A stretch of 64,000 bases of DNA from Afipia sp. Root123D2 (GCF_001425835.1 NZ_LMDP01000004.1:186001-250000), one strand, 5' to 3'. Positions 28,619 to 37,331 are shown, counted from the first letter of the stretch. Made by a program: numbers and translations. The notes: generated by a model not told the origin, from the sequence alone.

Positions 28619-29491
28619 TTACGCGGCCTCGTCGATGACGCTGTTGCGCAGCAGGCCGATGTTCTCCGCTTCGACCTCGATCATGTCGCCGGGTTTGAGA
28701 AAGCGTGGCGGATCGAACCGCGCGCCGGCCCCGGTCGGCGTTCCGGTAACGATGACGTCCCCCGGCACCAGGGTGGCGAAGGTCGAGATGTAATTGATGA
28801 GATAACGGAACGGGAAGATCATCCGGCTGGTGCGGTCGTCCTGGCGCAGTTCGCCGTTGACCCTGGTGGTGAGGCGGATGTCCGCGATCTGCGCTTCATC
28901 GGTGAATGGCACGAGCCACGGCCCGAGGCTTCCGGTGGAATCGAAGTTCTTGCCCTGCGTGACGTTGAACTTGGCGTGGCGCACCCAGTCACGGATCGTT
29001 CCCTCATTGCAGAGGGTAATGCCGGCGACGTGATCCAGCGCATCGCGCTCAGCGATGTGGCGTCCGGCCTTGCCGACCACCAGAACCACTTCGCCTTCGT
29101 AGTCGAGTTGCTGCGAGACGCGCGGCCGGACCAGCGGCGCGCCATGGCCGACGAAAGAGCGCGGCGCGCGCATGAACATGCTGGGATACCTCGGTGCGGC
29201 CTGTTCGTCCTTGTATTCCTCGTTGCGGTCGGGATAGTTCACGCCGATGCAGATGATCTTTTCCGGAAACGGAATCGGCGGCAACAGCGGCACGCCGTCC
29301 AGCGCATGGTCGGGTGAGTGTCTTGCGGCTTCGTCGGCAAGGCGAGATAGCGCGCCTTTTGCGATGGCGTCGCGCAGCGTCGGAAATTCACTGCCGATGC
29401 GCTCGGAAAGATCGACGATCCCGCGATCGGTGGCCGCGCCGTAACGGTCCTGACCGTCGATGGAGAATGAAACGAAGCGCGCTGTCTTCAT
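28619..29491 (-). CDS. Fumarylacetoacetate hydrolase family protein (HpaG-like candidate)
   Basis: A 290-residue FAH-superfamily enzyme: IICIGVNYPDRNEEY at about residue 80, metal-binding acidic residues in LDYEGEVVLVVG, then DSTGSLGPWLVP and VTGTPTGAGA. It is the last gene of the hpaF-hpaE-hpaD run, 17 bp after hpaD. That position suggests the homoprotocatechuate step after hpaF, the 2-oxohept-3-ene-dioate decarboxylase/isomerase function of HpaG. FAH-family proteins are hard to assign by sequence, and acylpyruvate hydrolase activity is possible. It is not the fumarylacetoacetase expected after hmgA. ATG 29491 has GGGAG upstream. Confidence 0.82.
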   Translation of the reverse strand: MKTARFVSFSIDGQDRYGAATDRGIVDLSERIGSEFPTLRDAIAKGALSRLADEAARHSPDHALDGVPLLPPIPFPEKIICIGVNYPDRNEEYKDEQAAPRYPSMFMRAPRSFVGHGAPLVRPRVSQQLDYEGEVVLVVGKAGRHIAERDALDHVAGITLCNEGTIRDWVRHAKFNVTQGKNFDSTGSLGPWLVPFTDEAQIADIRLTTRVNGELRQDDRTSRMIFPFRYLINYISTFATLVPGDVIVTGTPTGAGARFDPPRFLKPGDMIEVEAENIGLLRNSVIDEAA

Positions 29492-29508
29492 GAGTTGGCT
29501 CTCCCGCC

Positions 29509-30492
29509 TCAGTCGGCGATCGTGACCTTGGCGGCGAATTTGGGTTCGCGCACGGGCACAGCGGGGAAGGGTGAGCCTTCCTCGAACCATGAGCGTGGCG
29601 CGGCCGCGCCCCAAAGTGTCTGTCGCCGCGGATCGTTTAGCGACCAGCGCATCGGCTCGTGGTCGGGGTCCATGGTGTTGTAGTCGCTGGTGTAGATTTC
29701 GAGGCGGTGGCCATCGGGGTCGCGGACATAAAGAAAGAAGGCGTTGGAGATGCCGTGCCGTCCCGGTCCGCGCTCGATATTGCGCAGATATCCCGCGCTC
29801 GCCATCACGTCGCACAGATGCAGGATGTTCATCGCGGTCGGCACCCAATAGGCGAAGTGATGCAGGCGCGGGCCGCGGCCGTTGGTGATCGCGAAATCGT
29901 GGACGTTGCCCTTGCGGTGCATCCAAGCGGCGGCGATGCGGCCGTTCTCGCCATCCTCCTCGGCGTATTCCGTCAGCCGGAAGCCGAGGCGGGCGTAAAA
30001 ATCCATCGTGTCCTGCACTTCGGGGGCGAACACGTTGAAATGATCGAGCCGCTGCGGGTGGCAGCCCTTATAGAGATCATAGCGCCGCAGCAGATGCGGG
30101 CGCTTGTCCATCGCGGCGTAGAGTTCGATCTGGAAGCCGAAGGGATCGGTCAGTTGTAGCGTCCGTCCCTGAAACGGCTGTTCTACAAAGTTGTGAGACA
30201 AACCGTTACCCGCGCAGAACGCTGCCGCCTTGTCGAGATCGTCGTCCGTCGCGACACGAAATCCGATGCGGTTGCAGGCTGCGGTGGCCGATTTTCGGAG
30301 CACCAGCGAGTGATGCTGACGTTCTTCACTGCCGCGCAGATAGATCGCGTCGCCGGTGCTGTCCTCGACATGGAGGCCGATCATCGATTCGTAAAATTCG
30401 CGGCTGGCATCGAGATTGGTGACGTCGAGTACCGCGTGGCTGCAACGGATAATGTTGAACGGCGGATCGAAAACGTGTTGCGGCACCGGCAT
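29509..30492 (-). CDS. hpaD: 3,4-dihydroxyphenylacetate (homoprotocatechuate) 2,3-dioxygenase
   Basis: A 327-residue two-domain extradiol dioxygenase of the vicinal-oxygen-chelate type, closest in wording to the Brevibacterium homoprotocatechuate 2,3-dioxygenase. Metal ligands are His151 (RLDHFN), His212 (RLHHFAYW) and Glu265 (HRLEIYT). The acid/base His198 is in NVHDFA. Spacings of the last three match the family. The C-terminal YNTMDPDHEP and WGAAAPRSWFEE regions, which close the active site, are present. It opens the catechol ring of homoprotocatechuate, feeding HpaE 35 bp upstream in the same operon. Confidence 0.93.
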   Translation of the reverse strand: MPVPQHVFDPPFNIIRCSHAVLDVTNLDASREFYESMIGLHVEDSTGDAIYLRGSEERQHHSLVLRKSATAACNRIGFRVATDDDLDKAAAFCAGNGLSHNFVEQPFQGRTLQLTDPFGFQIELYAAMDKRPHLLRRYDLYKGCHPQRLDHFNVFAPEVQDTMDFYARLGFRLTEYAEEDGENGRIAAAWMHRKGNVHDFAITNGRGPRLHHFAYWVPTAMNILHLCDVMASAGYLRNIERGPGRHGISNAFFLYVRDPDGHRLEIYTSDYNTMDPDHEPMRWSLNDPRRQTLWGAAAPRSWFEEGSPFPAVPVREPKFAAKVTIAD

Positions 30493-30527
30493 GGTCGTAT
30501 CCTCGTGTTCGCGCTCCCGGTATTCGC

Positions 30528-32069
30528 TCAGGCGCCAAGACGCTGAATTTTGTGAGTCCCCTTGGCGAGGGAGACATGTTTGGTTTCCATATAGAAGTCA
30601 AACGAGTAATCGCCGCCGTCTCGACCGATCCCCGATGCCTTCATGCCGCCGAACGGGGTCGGCAGATGGCGGACGTTTTCAGAATTGAGCCAGATCATCC
30701 CGGCTTCGAGCGCGTCGGCGACGCGCAGCCCACGGCCCATGTCGCCGGTCCAGACGTAGCCGGTCAGGCCGTATTGCACCGAGTTGGCGATCTCGATGGC
30801 GTCGGCTTCGTCCCGGAACGGGATCACGGTCAGGAACGGTCCGAACACTTCCTCCTGTGCAACCCGCATGGTCGAGTGCGCGCCTGTCACCAATGTCGGT
30901 TCGATATAATGGCCGCCGCCGGGGCCGTCGAACGGCTTGCCGCCGACGGCGATGGTCGCGCCATCCTGCCGCGCGATGTCGAAATAGGAACAGACCTTTT
31001 CGAGATGGGTTTCGTGAATCAGCGGACCGACTTCGGTGGCCGGATCGAGCGGGTGGCCGATCTTCAGCGTCTTGACACGGGCAGCGAGGCGCTCGTTGAA
31101 TTTGTCGGCGATGCTCTCCTGGATCAGCAACCGGCTTGATGACGTGCAGCGTTCACCGTTCAGCGAGTAGATCATGAACACCACGGCATCCAGCGCGCGG
31201 TCGAGATCGGCGTCGTCGAACACAATGACCGGGTTCTTGCCGCCGAGTTCGAAGTGGACGCGCTTCAGCGTCGGTGCGCCCTGCGCCATGATCGCCGCAC
31301 CAGTGGCGCTTTCGCCGACGAAGGCGATCGCCTTGATCGCAGGATGCTGCGTCAGCGCCTTGCCGGCTTCCTCACCGTAGCCGTGAACGGTGTTGAGCAC
31401 GCCGTCCGGAACGCCAGCATCCTTGACGATTTTCGCCAGCAGATCGGCGGTCACCGGTGACCATTCCGCTGGCTTGTGAACGACAGTGCAGCCAGCGGCG
31501 AGGGCAGGCGCAATCTTCCAGGTTGAAAGCATGAACGGCGTGTTCCACGGCGTGATGACGCCGACCGGGCCAATGGGTACCCGGGTCGATACGTTCCAGT
31601 GCTCATCGCTCGGCGTGTTGAGGCCGTCCCGCGCTTTGGTGGCGCGGTCGGCAAAGAAGCGAAAATTTTCCGCGGCACGGATCGCGGCCCTCGCCATGAA
31701 ACGATGGGCCTGTCCGGTATCGATGCACTCGAGCACGGCAATGTCGTCGGCCCGCGCCACGATAGCATCTGCCACCTTGTGCAGGAGTTTCTTGCGGGCA
31801 GTCGCCGGCATGTCGCGCCATGGCTTGAATGCGCGCTGCGCGGCTTGCGCTGCGAGGTCGATATCGGCGGCGTCACCGCGCGCGACGAAAGCAAGCGAGT
31901 TGCCGCTGATCGGAGAATGCGTCTCGAACACTTCGCCGTTGCTCGCCGCGACCGTTCCACCGCCGATCATATGGCCAATGCCGTCGGCGCGCAGCTTGGC
32001 GAGCAGAGGTGCGGCCCGATCCTGATTGGCCTTGAAGATCGCGGCGCTGTCGCCGGAAGCCCTGGTCAT
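30528..32069 (-). CDS. hpaE: 5-carboxymethyl-2-hydroxymuconic semialdehyde dehydrogenase
   Basis: A 513-residue aldehyde dehydrogenase with catalytic Cys in NGERCTSSSRL, Glu in FELGGKNPVIVFDDAD and cofactor loop TPWNTPFMLSTWKIAPAL. Its place between hpaD and hpaF and the family wording (GEVFETHSPI, AHRFMARAAIRAAENFRFFAD) support HpaE, which oxidises the semialdehyde made by HpaD using NAD. ATG 32069 follows the hpaF stop by one base, so translation is coupled. The open frame upstream of that ATG is a shadow of hpaF. Confidence 0.93.
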   Translation of the reverse strand: MTRASGDSAAIFKANQDRAAPLLAKLRADGIGHMIGGGTVAASNGEVFETHSPISGNSLAFVARGDAADIDLAAQAAQRAFKPWRDMPATARKKLLHKVADAIVARADDIAVLECIDTGQAHRFMARAAIRAAENFRFFADRATKARDGLNTPSDEHWNVSTRVPIGPVGVITPWNTPFMLSTWKIAPALAAGCTVVHKPAEWSPVTADLLAKIVKDAGVPDGVLNTVHGYGEEAGKALTQHPAIKAIAFVGESATGAAIMAQGAPTLKRVHFELGGKNPVIVFDDADLDRALDAVVFMIYSLNGERCTSSSRLLIQESIADKFNERLAARVKTLKIGHPLDPATEVGPLIHETHLEKVCSYFDIARQDGATIAVGGKPFDGPGGGHYIEPTLVTGAHSTMRVAQEEVFGPFLTVIPFRDEADAIEIANSVQYGLTGYVWTGDMGRGLRVADALEAGMIWLNSENVRHLPTPFGGMKASGIGRDGGDYSFDFYMETKHVSLAKGTHKIQRLGA

Positions 32070-32070
32070 G

Positions 32071-32463
32071 TTATTTTGCCTCGGATGAAAGAAGATCGTG
32101 AATGTTGTTGCGCTTCCAGCTTGTGTCCTTGTCGTTGATCTGCATGTCGAACGACAGGGCGAATTTGCTTGCGGCAAAAACCGGATCGAGATGGCGCGAC
32201 AGCGCATCGAAGATTTTTTCGCCGGCAGCCTGGCGGGTGGCGAGATCGCGGCCTTCGCCAAGGCGCAGCACCATGTCGAGAAAGCCGAGGCCGGGGCGGC
32301 CGTCCGCGATCGCATAGTGTTCGCAGCGCACAGCGCGAACGCGGATGCCGCCGAGCGGGAAAATCCCGGTCTCGACAGCGGCCTTGCGAACCACCTCGAC
32401 GGTCGCCTGCATATCGATCAGGCCGTCGAGATTGGACGAGTATTCGATGGTGAAATGCGGCAT
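32071..32463 (-). CDS. hpaF: 5-carboxymethyl-2-hydroxymuconate Delta-isomerase
   Basis: A 130-residue tautomerase-superfamily enzyme. The family needs an N-terminal Pro exposed by Met removal as catalytic base. ATG 32463 gives MPHFTIEYSSNL, so this start is chosen over an in-frame ATG five codons earlier, which would bury the Pro. The rest matches CHMI (VRAVRCEHYAIADG, GFLDMVLRLGEGR). It isomerises the HpaE product. It is the first gene of the operon hpaF-hpaE-hpaD-FAH and is divergent from the MarR regulator. Confidence 0.93.
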   Translation of the reverse strand: MPHFTIEYSSNLDGLIDMQATVEVVRKAAVETGIFPLGGIRVRAVRCEHYAIADGRPGLGFLDMVLRLGEGRDLATRQAAGEKIFDALSRHLDPVFAASKFALSFDMQINDKDTSWKRNNIHDLLSSEAK

Positions 32464-32556
32464 CGGTTCGACGCTCAACGTGTTTTGAAAAAGACGGCAA
32501 CAGCCAGGAAATCAAGAGCCTCTGGTCGGATCGAGCCGGAAGCTTGCCTGCAATAT

Positions 32557-32572
32557 ATTTAACATGTTAAAT
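32557..32572. promoter_or_regulatory. Perfect 16-bp palindrome, probable HpaR operator
   Basis: ATTTAACATGTTAAAT at 32557-32572 is a perfect palindrome. It is A/T-rich in GC-rich surroundings and lies between the divergent hpaF and hpaR genes. Size and symmetry fit a MarR-family operator. It lies 94 bp from the hpaF start and 107 bp from the hpaR start. Confidence 0.75.
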
Positions 32573-32678
32573 TGGTGCAATCGGTGCGGCTCACGCCGGG
32601 CATACTCCATCCGTGGTATTGCGCCGCGTTTCACTTTCCCGTGTTGGGATATCTTGAAATCCGGAAGCATCAGCGACG

Positions 32679-33170
32679 ATGACCAAACGCGCGCAGTCAG
32701 GTTCCGGTGTGAAGCGGCTGCCGATGCGGGGTTTCTCCCGTTCCTTGCCGATGGCGCTGTTGCGCGCGCGCGAAGCGGTGATGCGGGAGTTCCGTCCGGT
32801 ATTGCGCGATCATGGGATCACCGAACAGCAATGGCGCATCCTGCGGGCGCTCTCCGCTGGCGCGGAGATGGAGATCGCGGAACTGGCGAACGCGACTTTT
32901 CTGTTGGGACCCAGTCTGTCGCGAATCTTGCGCGATCTCGAAGCTCGCCGGCTGGTCACACGTCGCGCATCGGACGACGATCTGCGTCGCGGTTTCGTCT
33001 CGATTGCGCCGGCAGGGGTCGCATTGATTGCCAAGGTTGCGCCGTTTTCAGAGGCGACTTATGCCGGGCTGGCGCGGCGCTACGGCGCCACGAAACTTAA
33101 GCTTCTGCACGAGATGCTCAGCGATCTGGAAAATGCTGCGCCAAGCCGTGCTGGCAAGCGCCGCAAGTGA
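32679..33170 (+). CDS. hpaR: MarR family repressor of homoprotocatechuate genes, HpaR-like
   Basis: A 163-residue MarR-type regulator. SLPMALLRAREAVMREFRPVLRDHGITEQQWRILRALS closely follows the N-terminal region of HpaR, the 4-hydroxyphenylacetate/homoprotocatechuate repressor. A winged helix (LANATFLLGPSLSRILRDLEARRLVTRRASDDDLRRGFVSIAPAG) follows. The N-terminal 20 residues are basic and extend beyond the usual family start. It is divergent from the hpa operon across a perfect palindrome, so it probably represses hpaFED until the aromatic acid binds. Confidence 0.88.
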   Translation: MTKRAQSGSGVKRLPMRGFSRSLPMALLRAREAVMREFRPVLRDHGITEQQWRILRALSAGAEMEIAELANATFLLGPSLSRILRDLEARRLVTRRASDDDLRRGFVSIAPAGVALIAKVAPFSEATYAGLARRYGATKLKLLHEMLSDLENAAPSRAGKRRK

Positions 33171-33188
33171 ACTTGTCCTTTCGCGGCG

Positions 33189-34070
33189 TCAACCTTGTGC
33201 AAGATCGACCGCAAGCCCCGCCACCATCTCGACCGCGAGCGTATCGGGAGCCGCGAGCCAGCTCGCCGAGAAGGTCAATGTCGGCACCTGCAGATCGGTG
33301 GACAGCAACTGCAGGCGGCCTTCCTTGAGTTCGTGCTCGACGATGGCGGTCGGGATCACCGCGACGCCGAGGCCTTCGATTGCCATGTGGATCACGGTGG
33401 CGAGCGACGCACTGGCATGAAGCCGGGTATGCGGCACGCCGGGGCGGTTGAACAGCGAGCGGATGATTTCATAGGGCTGTGTCTTGCGCGGGAAGGTGAT
33501 GATCGGAAAGCGCGCAAGATCGTGCACGGTGAGCATGCCAGTCCCAAGGCCGAGCGACGGGCTGGCGACGAATGCGATCGGATAATCGCACAGCACCCGG
33601 TTCCTGATTGTTGAAATAGATAGCGGACCGAGCAGGAACGCCAGGTCGATTTCCTGCGCGAGCAGACGCGCCCGCAGGTTGGGCGTGATGTCGACTTCGA
33701 TCTCGAGCGAGAGATTGGGGTGGGCGCTGTTCACGCTGGCGATCAGACGCGGCAGCCAGGTGTGCACGATCGTTTCCGAAACGCCGAGGCGCAGCACGCC
33801 GCGCATTGCCGAACGATCCCGCACCGCCGCCAGCATTTCGGCCCGCAGCCCGATCAGCTTTTCCGCATACAGCATCATCTGCCGGCCGCTCGGCGTCAGC
33901 GACGCCGCCCGCCTGTCGCGCTGCAACAGCTTTACGCCCATCTCCTCCTCGAGCTGGGCGATGCGCTGCGAGATCGCGGGCTGGGTCGTGTTCAATTTCT
34001 GTGCTGCACCGCGAAAACTGCCGAGCGTCGCAACCCACAGAAATGTCTCGATCGTCTTGAAATCCACCAT
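33189..34070 (-). CDS. LysR family transcriptional regulator
   Basis: A 293-residue LysR-type regulator. The HTH is TIETFLWVATLGSFRGAAQKLNTTQPAISQRIAQLEEEMGVKLLQRD, and the co-inducer domain starts near residue 90 (RGVLRLGVSETIVHTWLPRL). It is divergent from the DUF1445/importer/5-oxoprolinase/glutamate dehydrogenase run starting at 34184, which is the classic arrangement for an activator and its target operon. Its start codon lies 113 bp from the first gene of that run. The inducer is unknown; an intermediate of the operon's own pathway would be usual. Confidence 0.93.
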   Translation of the reverse strand: MVDFKTIETFLWVATLGSFRGAAQKLNTTQPAISQRIAQLEEEMGVKLLQRDRRAASLTPSGRQMMLYAEKLIGLRAEMLAAVRDRSAMRGVLRLGVSETIVHTWLPRLIASVNSAHPNLSLEIEVDITPNLRARLLAQEIDLAFLLGPLSISTIRNRVLCDYPIAFVASPSLGLGTGMLTVHDLARFPIITFPRKTQPYEIIRSLFNRPGVPHTRLHASASLATVIHMAIEGLGVAVIPTAIVEHELKEGRLQLLSTDLQVPTLTFSASWLAAPDTLAVEMVAGLAVDLAQG

Positions 34071-34093
34071 CGCGAACCGCCAGCTTACGATTA

Positions 34094-34112
34094 GCAGAAT
34101 TTATCCTTCTGC
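34094..34112. promoter_or_regulatory. Inverted repeat in the LysR/DUF1445 gap, candidate LysR box
   Basis: GCAGAA (34094-34099) and TTCTGC (34107-34112) form perfect 6-bp arms around TTTATCC. An 8-bp direct repeat, ACGATTAG, flanks it at 34087-34094 and 34123-34130. The interrupted dyad within a short divergent gap is the expected form and place for a LysR recognition site, although the strict T-N11-A core is not exact. Confidence 0.5.
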
Positions 34113-34183
34113 ATCAGAAATGACGATTAGACATTATCGAACAGCAATGGTCCAGTTCGCATCGACGAAACGGGATGTGTGCG

Positions 34184-35005
34184 ATGGACACCGAATTCAA
34201 GCGGGCAGGCTCAACTTCCGATCGTGAAGGGTCGGGATCGGCCAGTCACGATGCGCGGCTGGCGTGCCGTTCGGGATGGGATGGGGTGACCGCGGGCGTC
34301 GCCCCCGGGTACGTCCAGGGCAACCTTGCCATTCTTCCGGAGAAGCTCGCCGCATCGTTTCACCGCTTCTGCCAGCTCAACCCCAAGCCGTGCCCGATCA
34401 TCGGAATGTCCGAAGTCGGCAATCCGCGGATTCCGGAATTGGGGATAGATCTCGATATCCGCACCGATCTGCCGCGCTATCGCGTCTGGCGAGACGGCGA
34501 ACTGGTCGAGGAACCGATCGACATCATGGCGCACTGGCGCAAGGATCTCGTCGCGTTCGTGCTCGGCTGTTCTTATTCGTTCGAGGAAGCGTTGATGGCG
34601 GACGGGCTCGGCATCCGCCATATCGAGGAAAAGCGCAACGTCCCGATGTATCGCACGTCGATCGCGTGCACGCCTGCCGGGCCCTTCGCCGGCCGGATGG
34701 TGGTGTCGATGCGGCCGTTCAAGCCCGCCGAAGCCATTCGCGCGATCCAGATCACCACCCGCTTTCCGGCGGTACACGGCGCGCCGGTTCATTTCGACAA
34801 GCCGGAGATGATCGGCATCAAGGACATTGCCAGACCGGACTATGGCGATTCCGTCAGCATTGCGCCTGATGAAGTGCCGGTCTTTTGGGCATGCGGCGTT
34901 ACTCCGCAGTCGATCATTCTGGAGTCGAAGCCTGATTTCGCTATTACCCATGCACCTGGGTGCATGCTGGTCACGGATTTGCACAACAATAAACTATCGG
35001 TTTGA
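34184..35005 (+). CDS. UPF0317/DUF1445 protein, putative hydro-lyase, D-glutamate cyclase family
   Basis: A 273-residue UPF0317 protein with the family pattern: [81 protein letters not shown] and ACGVTPQ. Bacterial members are labelled putative hydro-lyases. The mammalian relative C14orf159/DGLUCY converts D-glutamate to 5-oxo-D-proline, although that protein also has a second domain. In B. subtilis the family member ycsI lies with the 5-oxoprolinase genes. Here it is the first gene of a run that ends with a 5-oxoprolinase-type enzyme and glutamate dehydrogenase. ATG 34184 has GGGA at good spacing; ATG 34175 is possible. The first 25 residues are outside the family core. Confidence 0.85.
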   Translation: MDTEFKRAGSTSDREGSGSASHDARLACRSGWDGVTAGVAPGYVQGNLAILPEKLAASFHRFCQLNPKPCPIIGMSEVGNPRIPELGIDLDIRTDLPRYRVWRDGELVEEPIDIMAHWRKDLVAFVLGCSYSFEEALMADGLGIRHIEEKRNVPMYRTSIACTPAGPFAGRMVVSMRPFKPAEAIRAIQITTRFPAVHGAPVHFDKPEMIGIKDIARPDYGDSVSIAPDEVPVFWACGVTPQSIILESKPDFAITHAPGCMLVTDLHNNKLSV

Positions 35006-35058
35006 GGACACGCTTTGGGATCGCCGGCTCGCGCCGGCAAACAGAGGAGGGGATTAAA

Positions 35059-36300
35059 ATGAATCGTCGCGAAGTACTTATGAGCGGTGCCGTTCTGTCG
35101 TTGCTGGGAACGCGGGCATTTGCCCAAGGGGCAAAAGAGGTTGCGATCGGCGCGATCTGGCCGTTGACCGGCGCGAGCGCGCAGGTCGGCGTCGACGCCA
35201 AACACGCGCTGGAAACCGCGGTCGAGATCGTCAACGGCTCCTTCGACATCAATTTGCCGACCGCGAAAAATGCCGGCATTGCCGGTCTTGGCGGCGCCAA
35301 GATCAAGCTGATCTTCGCCGACCATCAGGGCGATCCGCAAAAAGGCCGGGCCGAGGCCGAACGCCTGATCACCCAGGACAAGGTTTGCGCCATTCTCGGC
35401 GCGTTTCATTCTTCGGTGTCGTCGACCGTCAGTGCCTCATGCGAGCGCTATGGCATCCCGTATCTCGCGGCCGATTCCTCGTCGCCGAGCCTGCATCGCC
35501 GCAACCTGAAATTCTTCTTCCGCGCCGCTGCCCATGACGAGATGTTCTCCAAGGGCATGTTCGACTTCCTCGATCAGGAAAAGAAGAACGGCAAGAAGAT
35601 CGACACCGTCGGCCTGTTCTTCGAGGACACGATCTTCGGCACCGATTCCTCCAACACGCAGCGCAAGCTCGCAGCGGAACGCGGCTACAAGGTTGTCGCC
35701 GACATCAAGTATCGCTCGAATTCACCGTCGCTGACGTCCGAAGTGCAACAGCTCAAGACCGCCAATCCGGACGTGCTGCTGCCGTCGAGCTACACCACGG
35801 ACTCGATCCTGCTGGTCAAGACCATGGACGAACTCGGCTACAAGCCGAAGAACCTTCTGGCGCAAGCTGCAGGTTTCGCCGACAAGGCGACATTCGATGC
35901 CGTCGGCGACAAGCTCGATGGCCTGATCTCGCGTGCCAGCTTCTCGATCGACATGGCGGCCAAGCGCCCGAGCATTGCGGCGGTCAACGATCTGTTCAAG
36001 AAGCGCGCCGGCCGCGATCTCAACGACAACACCTCGCGCCAGTTGACGGCGGTGCTGATCATTGCCGACGCCATTGATCGCGCGAAGTCCACCGACGGTG
36101 AAAAGATCCGCGCCGCGCTCGCCGCCACCAACACGCCGGGCGATCAGACCATCATGCCGTGGAAGAGTGTGCACTTCGGTGCCGACGGTCAGAACCCGGA
36201 CGCCGATCCGGTGCTGATCCAGTACATCGGCGGCAAGTTCGTGACGATCTATCCCGAGTCCGTCGCGATTGCCAAGGCGAAGTGGCCGATGAACGCCTGA
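35059..36300 (+). CDS. Branched-chain amino acid-type binding protein of the 5-oxoproline/glutamate operon
   Basis: A 413-residue type I periplasmic binding protein. The N-terminus MNRREVLMSGAVLSLLGTRAFAQG is a signal peptide with a weak twin-arginine look (NRREVL). Family segments are AIGAIWPLTGASAQVGVDAKHALETAVEIVNG, KVCAILGAFHSSVSSTVSASCERYGIPYLAADS and FFEDTIFGTDSS. GAGGAGGGG precedes the ATG. It lies 53 bp after the DUF1445 gene and before matching livHMGF genes. If the operon logic holds, its ligand should be 5-oxoproline, D-glutamate or a small peptide of these; the sequence alone cannot show this. Confidence 0.9.
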   Translation: MNRREVLMSGAVLSLLGTRAFAQGAKEVAIGAIWPLTGASAQVGVDAKHALETAVEIVNGSFDINLPTAKNAGIAGLGGAKIKLIFADHQGDPQKGRAEAERLITQDKVCAILGAFHSSVSSTVSASCERYGIPYLAADSSSPSLHRRNLKFFFRAAAHDEMFSKGMFDFLDQEKKNGKKIDTVGLFFEDTIFGTDSSNTQRKLAAERGYKVVADIKYRSNSPSLTSEVQQLKTANPDVLLPSSYTTDSILLVKTMDELGYKPKNLLAQAAGFADKATFDAVGDKLDGLISRASFSIDMAAKRPSIAAVNDLFKKRAGRDLNDNTSRQLTAVLIIADAIDRAKSTDGEKIRAALAATNTPGDQTIMPWKSVHFGADGQNPDADPVLIQYIGGKFVTIYPESVAIAKAKWPMNA

Positions 36301-36390
36301 TCGGTACGCGGATATTGTGGAGAAGGACGACGCTGTTCCGGCAGCGAATCCTTCTCCCTGTCCGATCCGCCTTTAGCTGATATTGTCGCA

Positions 36391-36435
36391 GGGACATCTT
36401 GCGTCCCGATCTCTCATGGGGACATCCGCGTCCCC
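36391..36435 (+). repeat. Two tandem GGGAC hairpins between binding-protein and permease genes
   Basis: GGGAC/GTCCC (36391-36395 / 36403-36407) and GGGGAC/GTCCCC (36418-36423 / 36430-36435) are two similar stem-loops 27 bp apart. Their loops ATCTTGC and ATCCGC are alike, so the unit looks duplicated. No T-run follows. Placed after a binding-protein gene and just before the permease start at 36450, they may stabilise or partly stop the transcript. Confidence 0.6.
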
Positions 36436-36449
36436 CACGGACTGGTGCA

Positions 36450-37331
36450 ATGATCACCGCACAGGGATTTCTTCAGGTTTTGGCGAGCGGCCTCTTGATG
36501 GGGCTGATTTATGCGCTGATCGCAGTCGGCCTGTCGCTGATCTTCGGGTTGATGGACGTTGTCAACTTTGCACACGGCGAATTCCTGATGGTCGCGATGT
36601 ATGCGGCTTTCGGGCTGGTGTTCCTGACGGCGCTCGATCCGATCGTACTGACGCCGATCATTGTCGCTGTGATGTTCGCGCTCGGCGTGCTGGTTTACGT
36701 CGGCGTGATCCGTTACGCGATGCGCGCCAAGATCAATCAGGGCATGGTGCAGATCTTCGCGACTTTTGGGCTCGGCCTGCTGATCCAGGGGCTGGCGCAG
36801 TATTTCTTCACGCCGGACTACCGGACCATCAGCCACACCTGGCTCGGCGGCAAGACGCTCGATCTCGCCGGTGTGTTTCTGCCGTGGCCGCAGATTTACG
36901 GAGGCGCGGTGTCGCTTGCGGTGTTCGGCGGGTTGTTCTGGCTGATCACGCGCACCGATTTTGGCAAGGCGCTGGAAGCAACCCGCGAGGATCAGGGCGC
37001 GGTGGCGCTGGTCGGCATCGACCGCAACCGGATTTTCGCGCTCGGCTGGGGGCTGGGCGCGGCGCTGGTCGGTCTTGCCGGTGCAGTGCTCGCGATCTTC
37101 TACTACATCCACCCGCAGGTCGGCGCGACCTTCGCCCTGATCGCCTATGTCGTTGTCGCACTTGGCGGCTTCGGCAGCATCTTCGGCGCATTGGTCGCCG
37201 GGTTGATCGTCGGTGTGGTCGAGGCGATGACCGCCATGATCCTGCCGCCGGCGCTGAAATCGGTCGGTGTCTACGCGATCTATCTTGCCGTGCTGTTCAT
37301 CAGGCCGCGCGGCCTGTTCGGGAGGCTGTGA
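36450..37331 (+). CDS. livH: Branched-chain amino acid-type ABC permease LivH
   Basis: A 293-residue LivH-family permease: LLMGLIYALIAVGLSLIFGLMDVVNFAHGEFLMV at the N-terminus, TREDQGAVALVGIDRNRIF in the coupling loop and VVALGGFGSIFGALVAGLIVG near the end. ATG 36450 gives the family-standard start; the ribosome site is weak and preceded by two hairpins, which may lower expression relative to the binding protein. Its TGA overlaps the livM ATG. Confidence 0.92.
   Translation: MITAQGFLQVLASGLLMGLIYALIAVGLSLIFGLMDVVNFAHGEFLMVAMYAAFGLVFLTALDPIVLTPIIVAVMFALGVLVYVGVIRYAMRAKINQGMVQIFATFGLGLLIQGLAQYFFTPDYRTISHTWLGGKTLDLAGVFLPWPQIYGGAVSLAVFGGLFWLITRTDFGKALEATREDQGAVALVGIDRNRIFALGWGLGAALVGLAGAVLAIFYYIHPQVGATFALIAYVVVALGGFGSIFGALVAGLIVGVVEAMTAMILPPALKSVGVYAIYLAVLFIRPRGLFGRL

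Noticed and set aside
28619-29491. Assignment of the FAH-family gene as the fumarylacetoacetase of the homogentisate route
   Set aside because: It is much shorter than typical fumarylacetoacetase, lies 22 kb from hmgA, and is coupled to the homoprotocatechuate genes.
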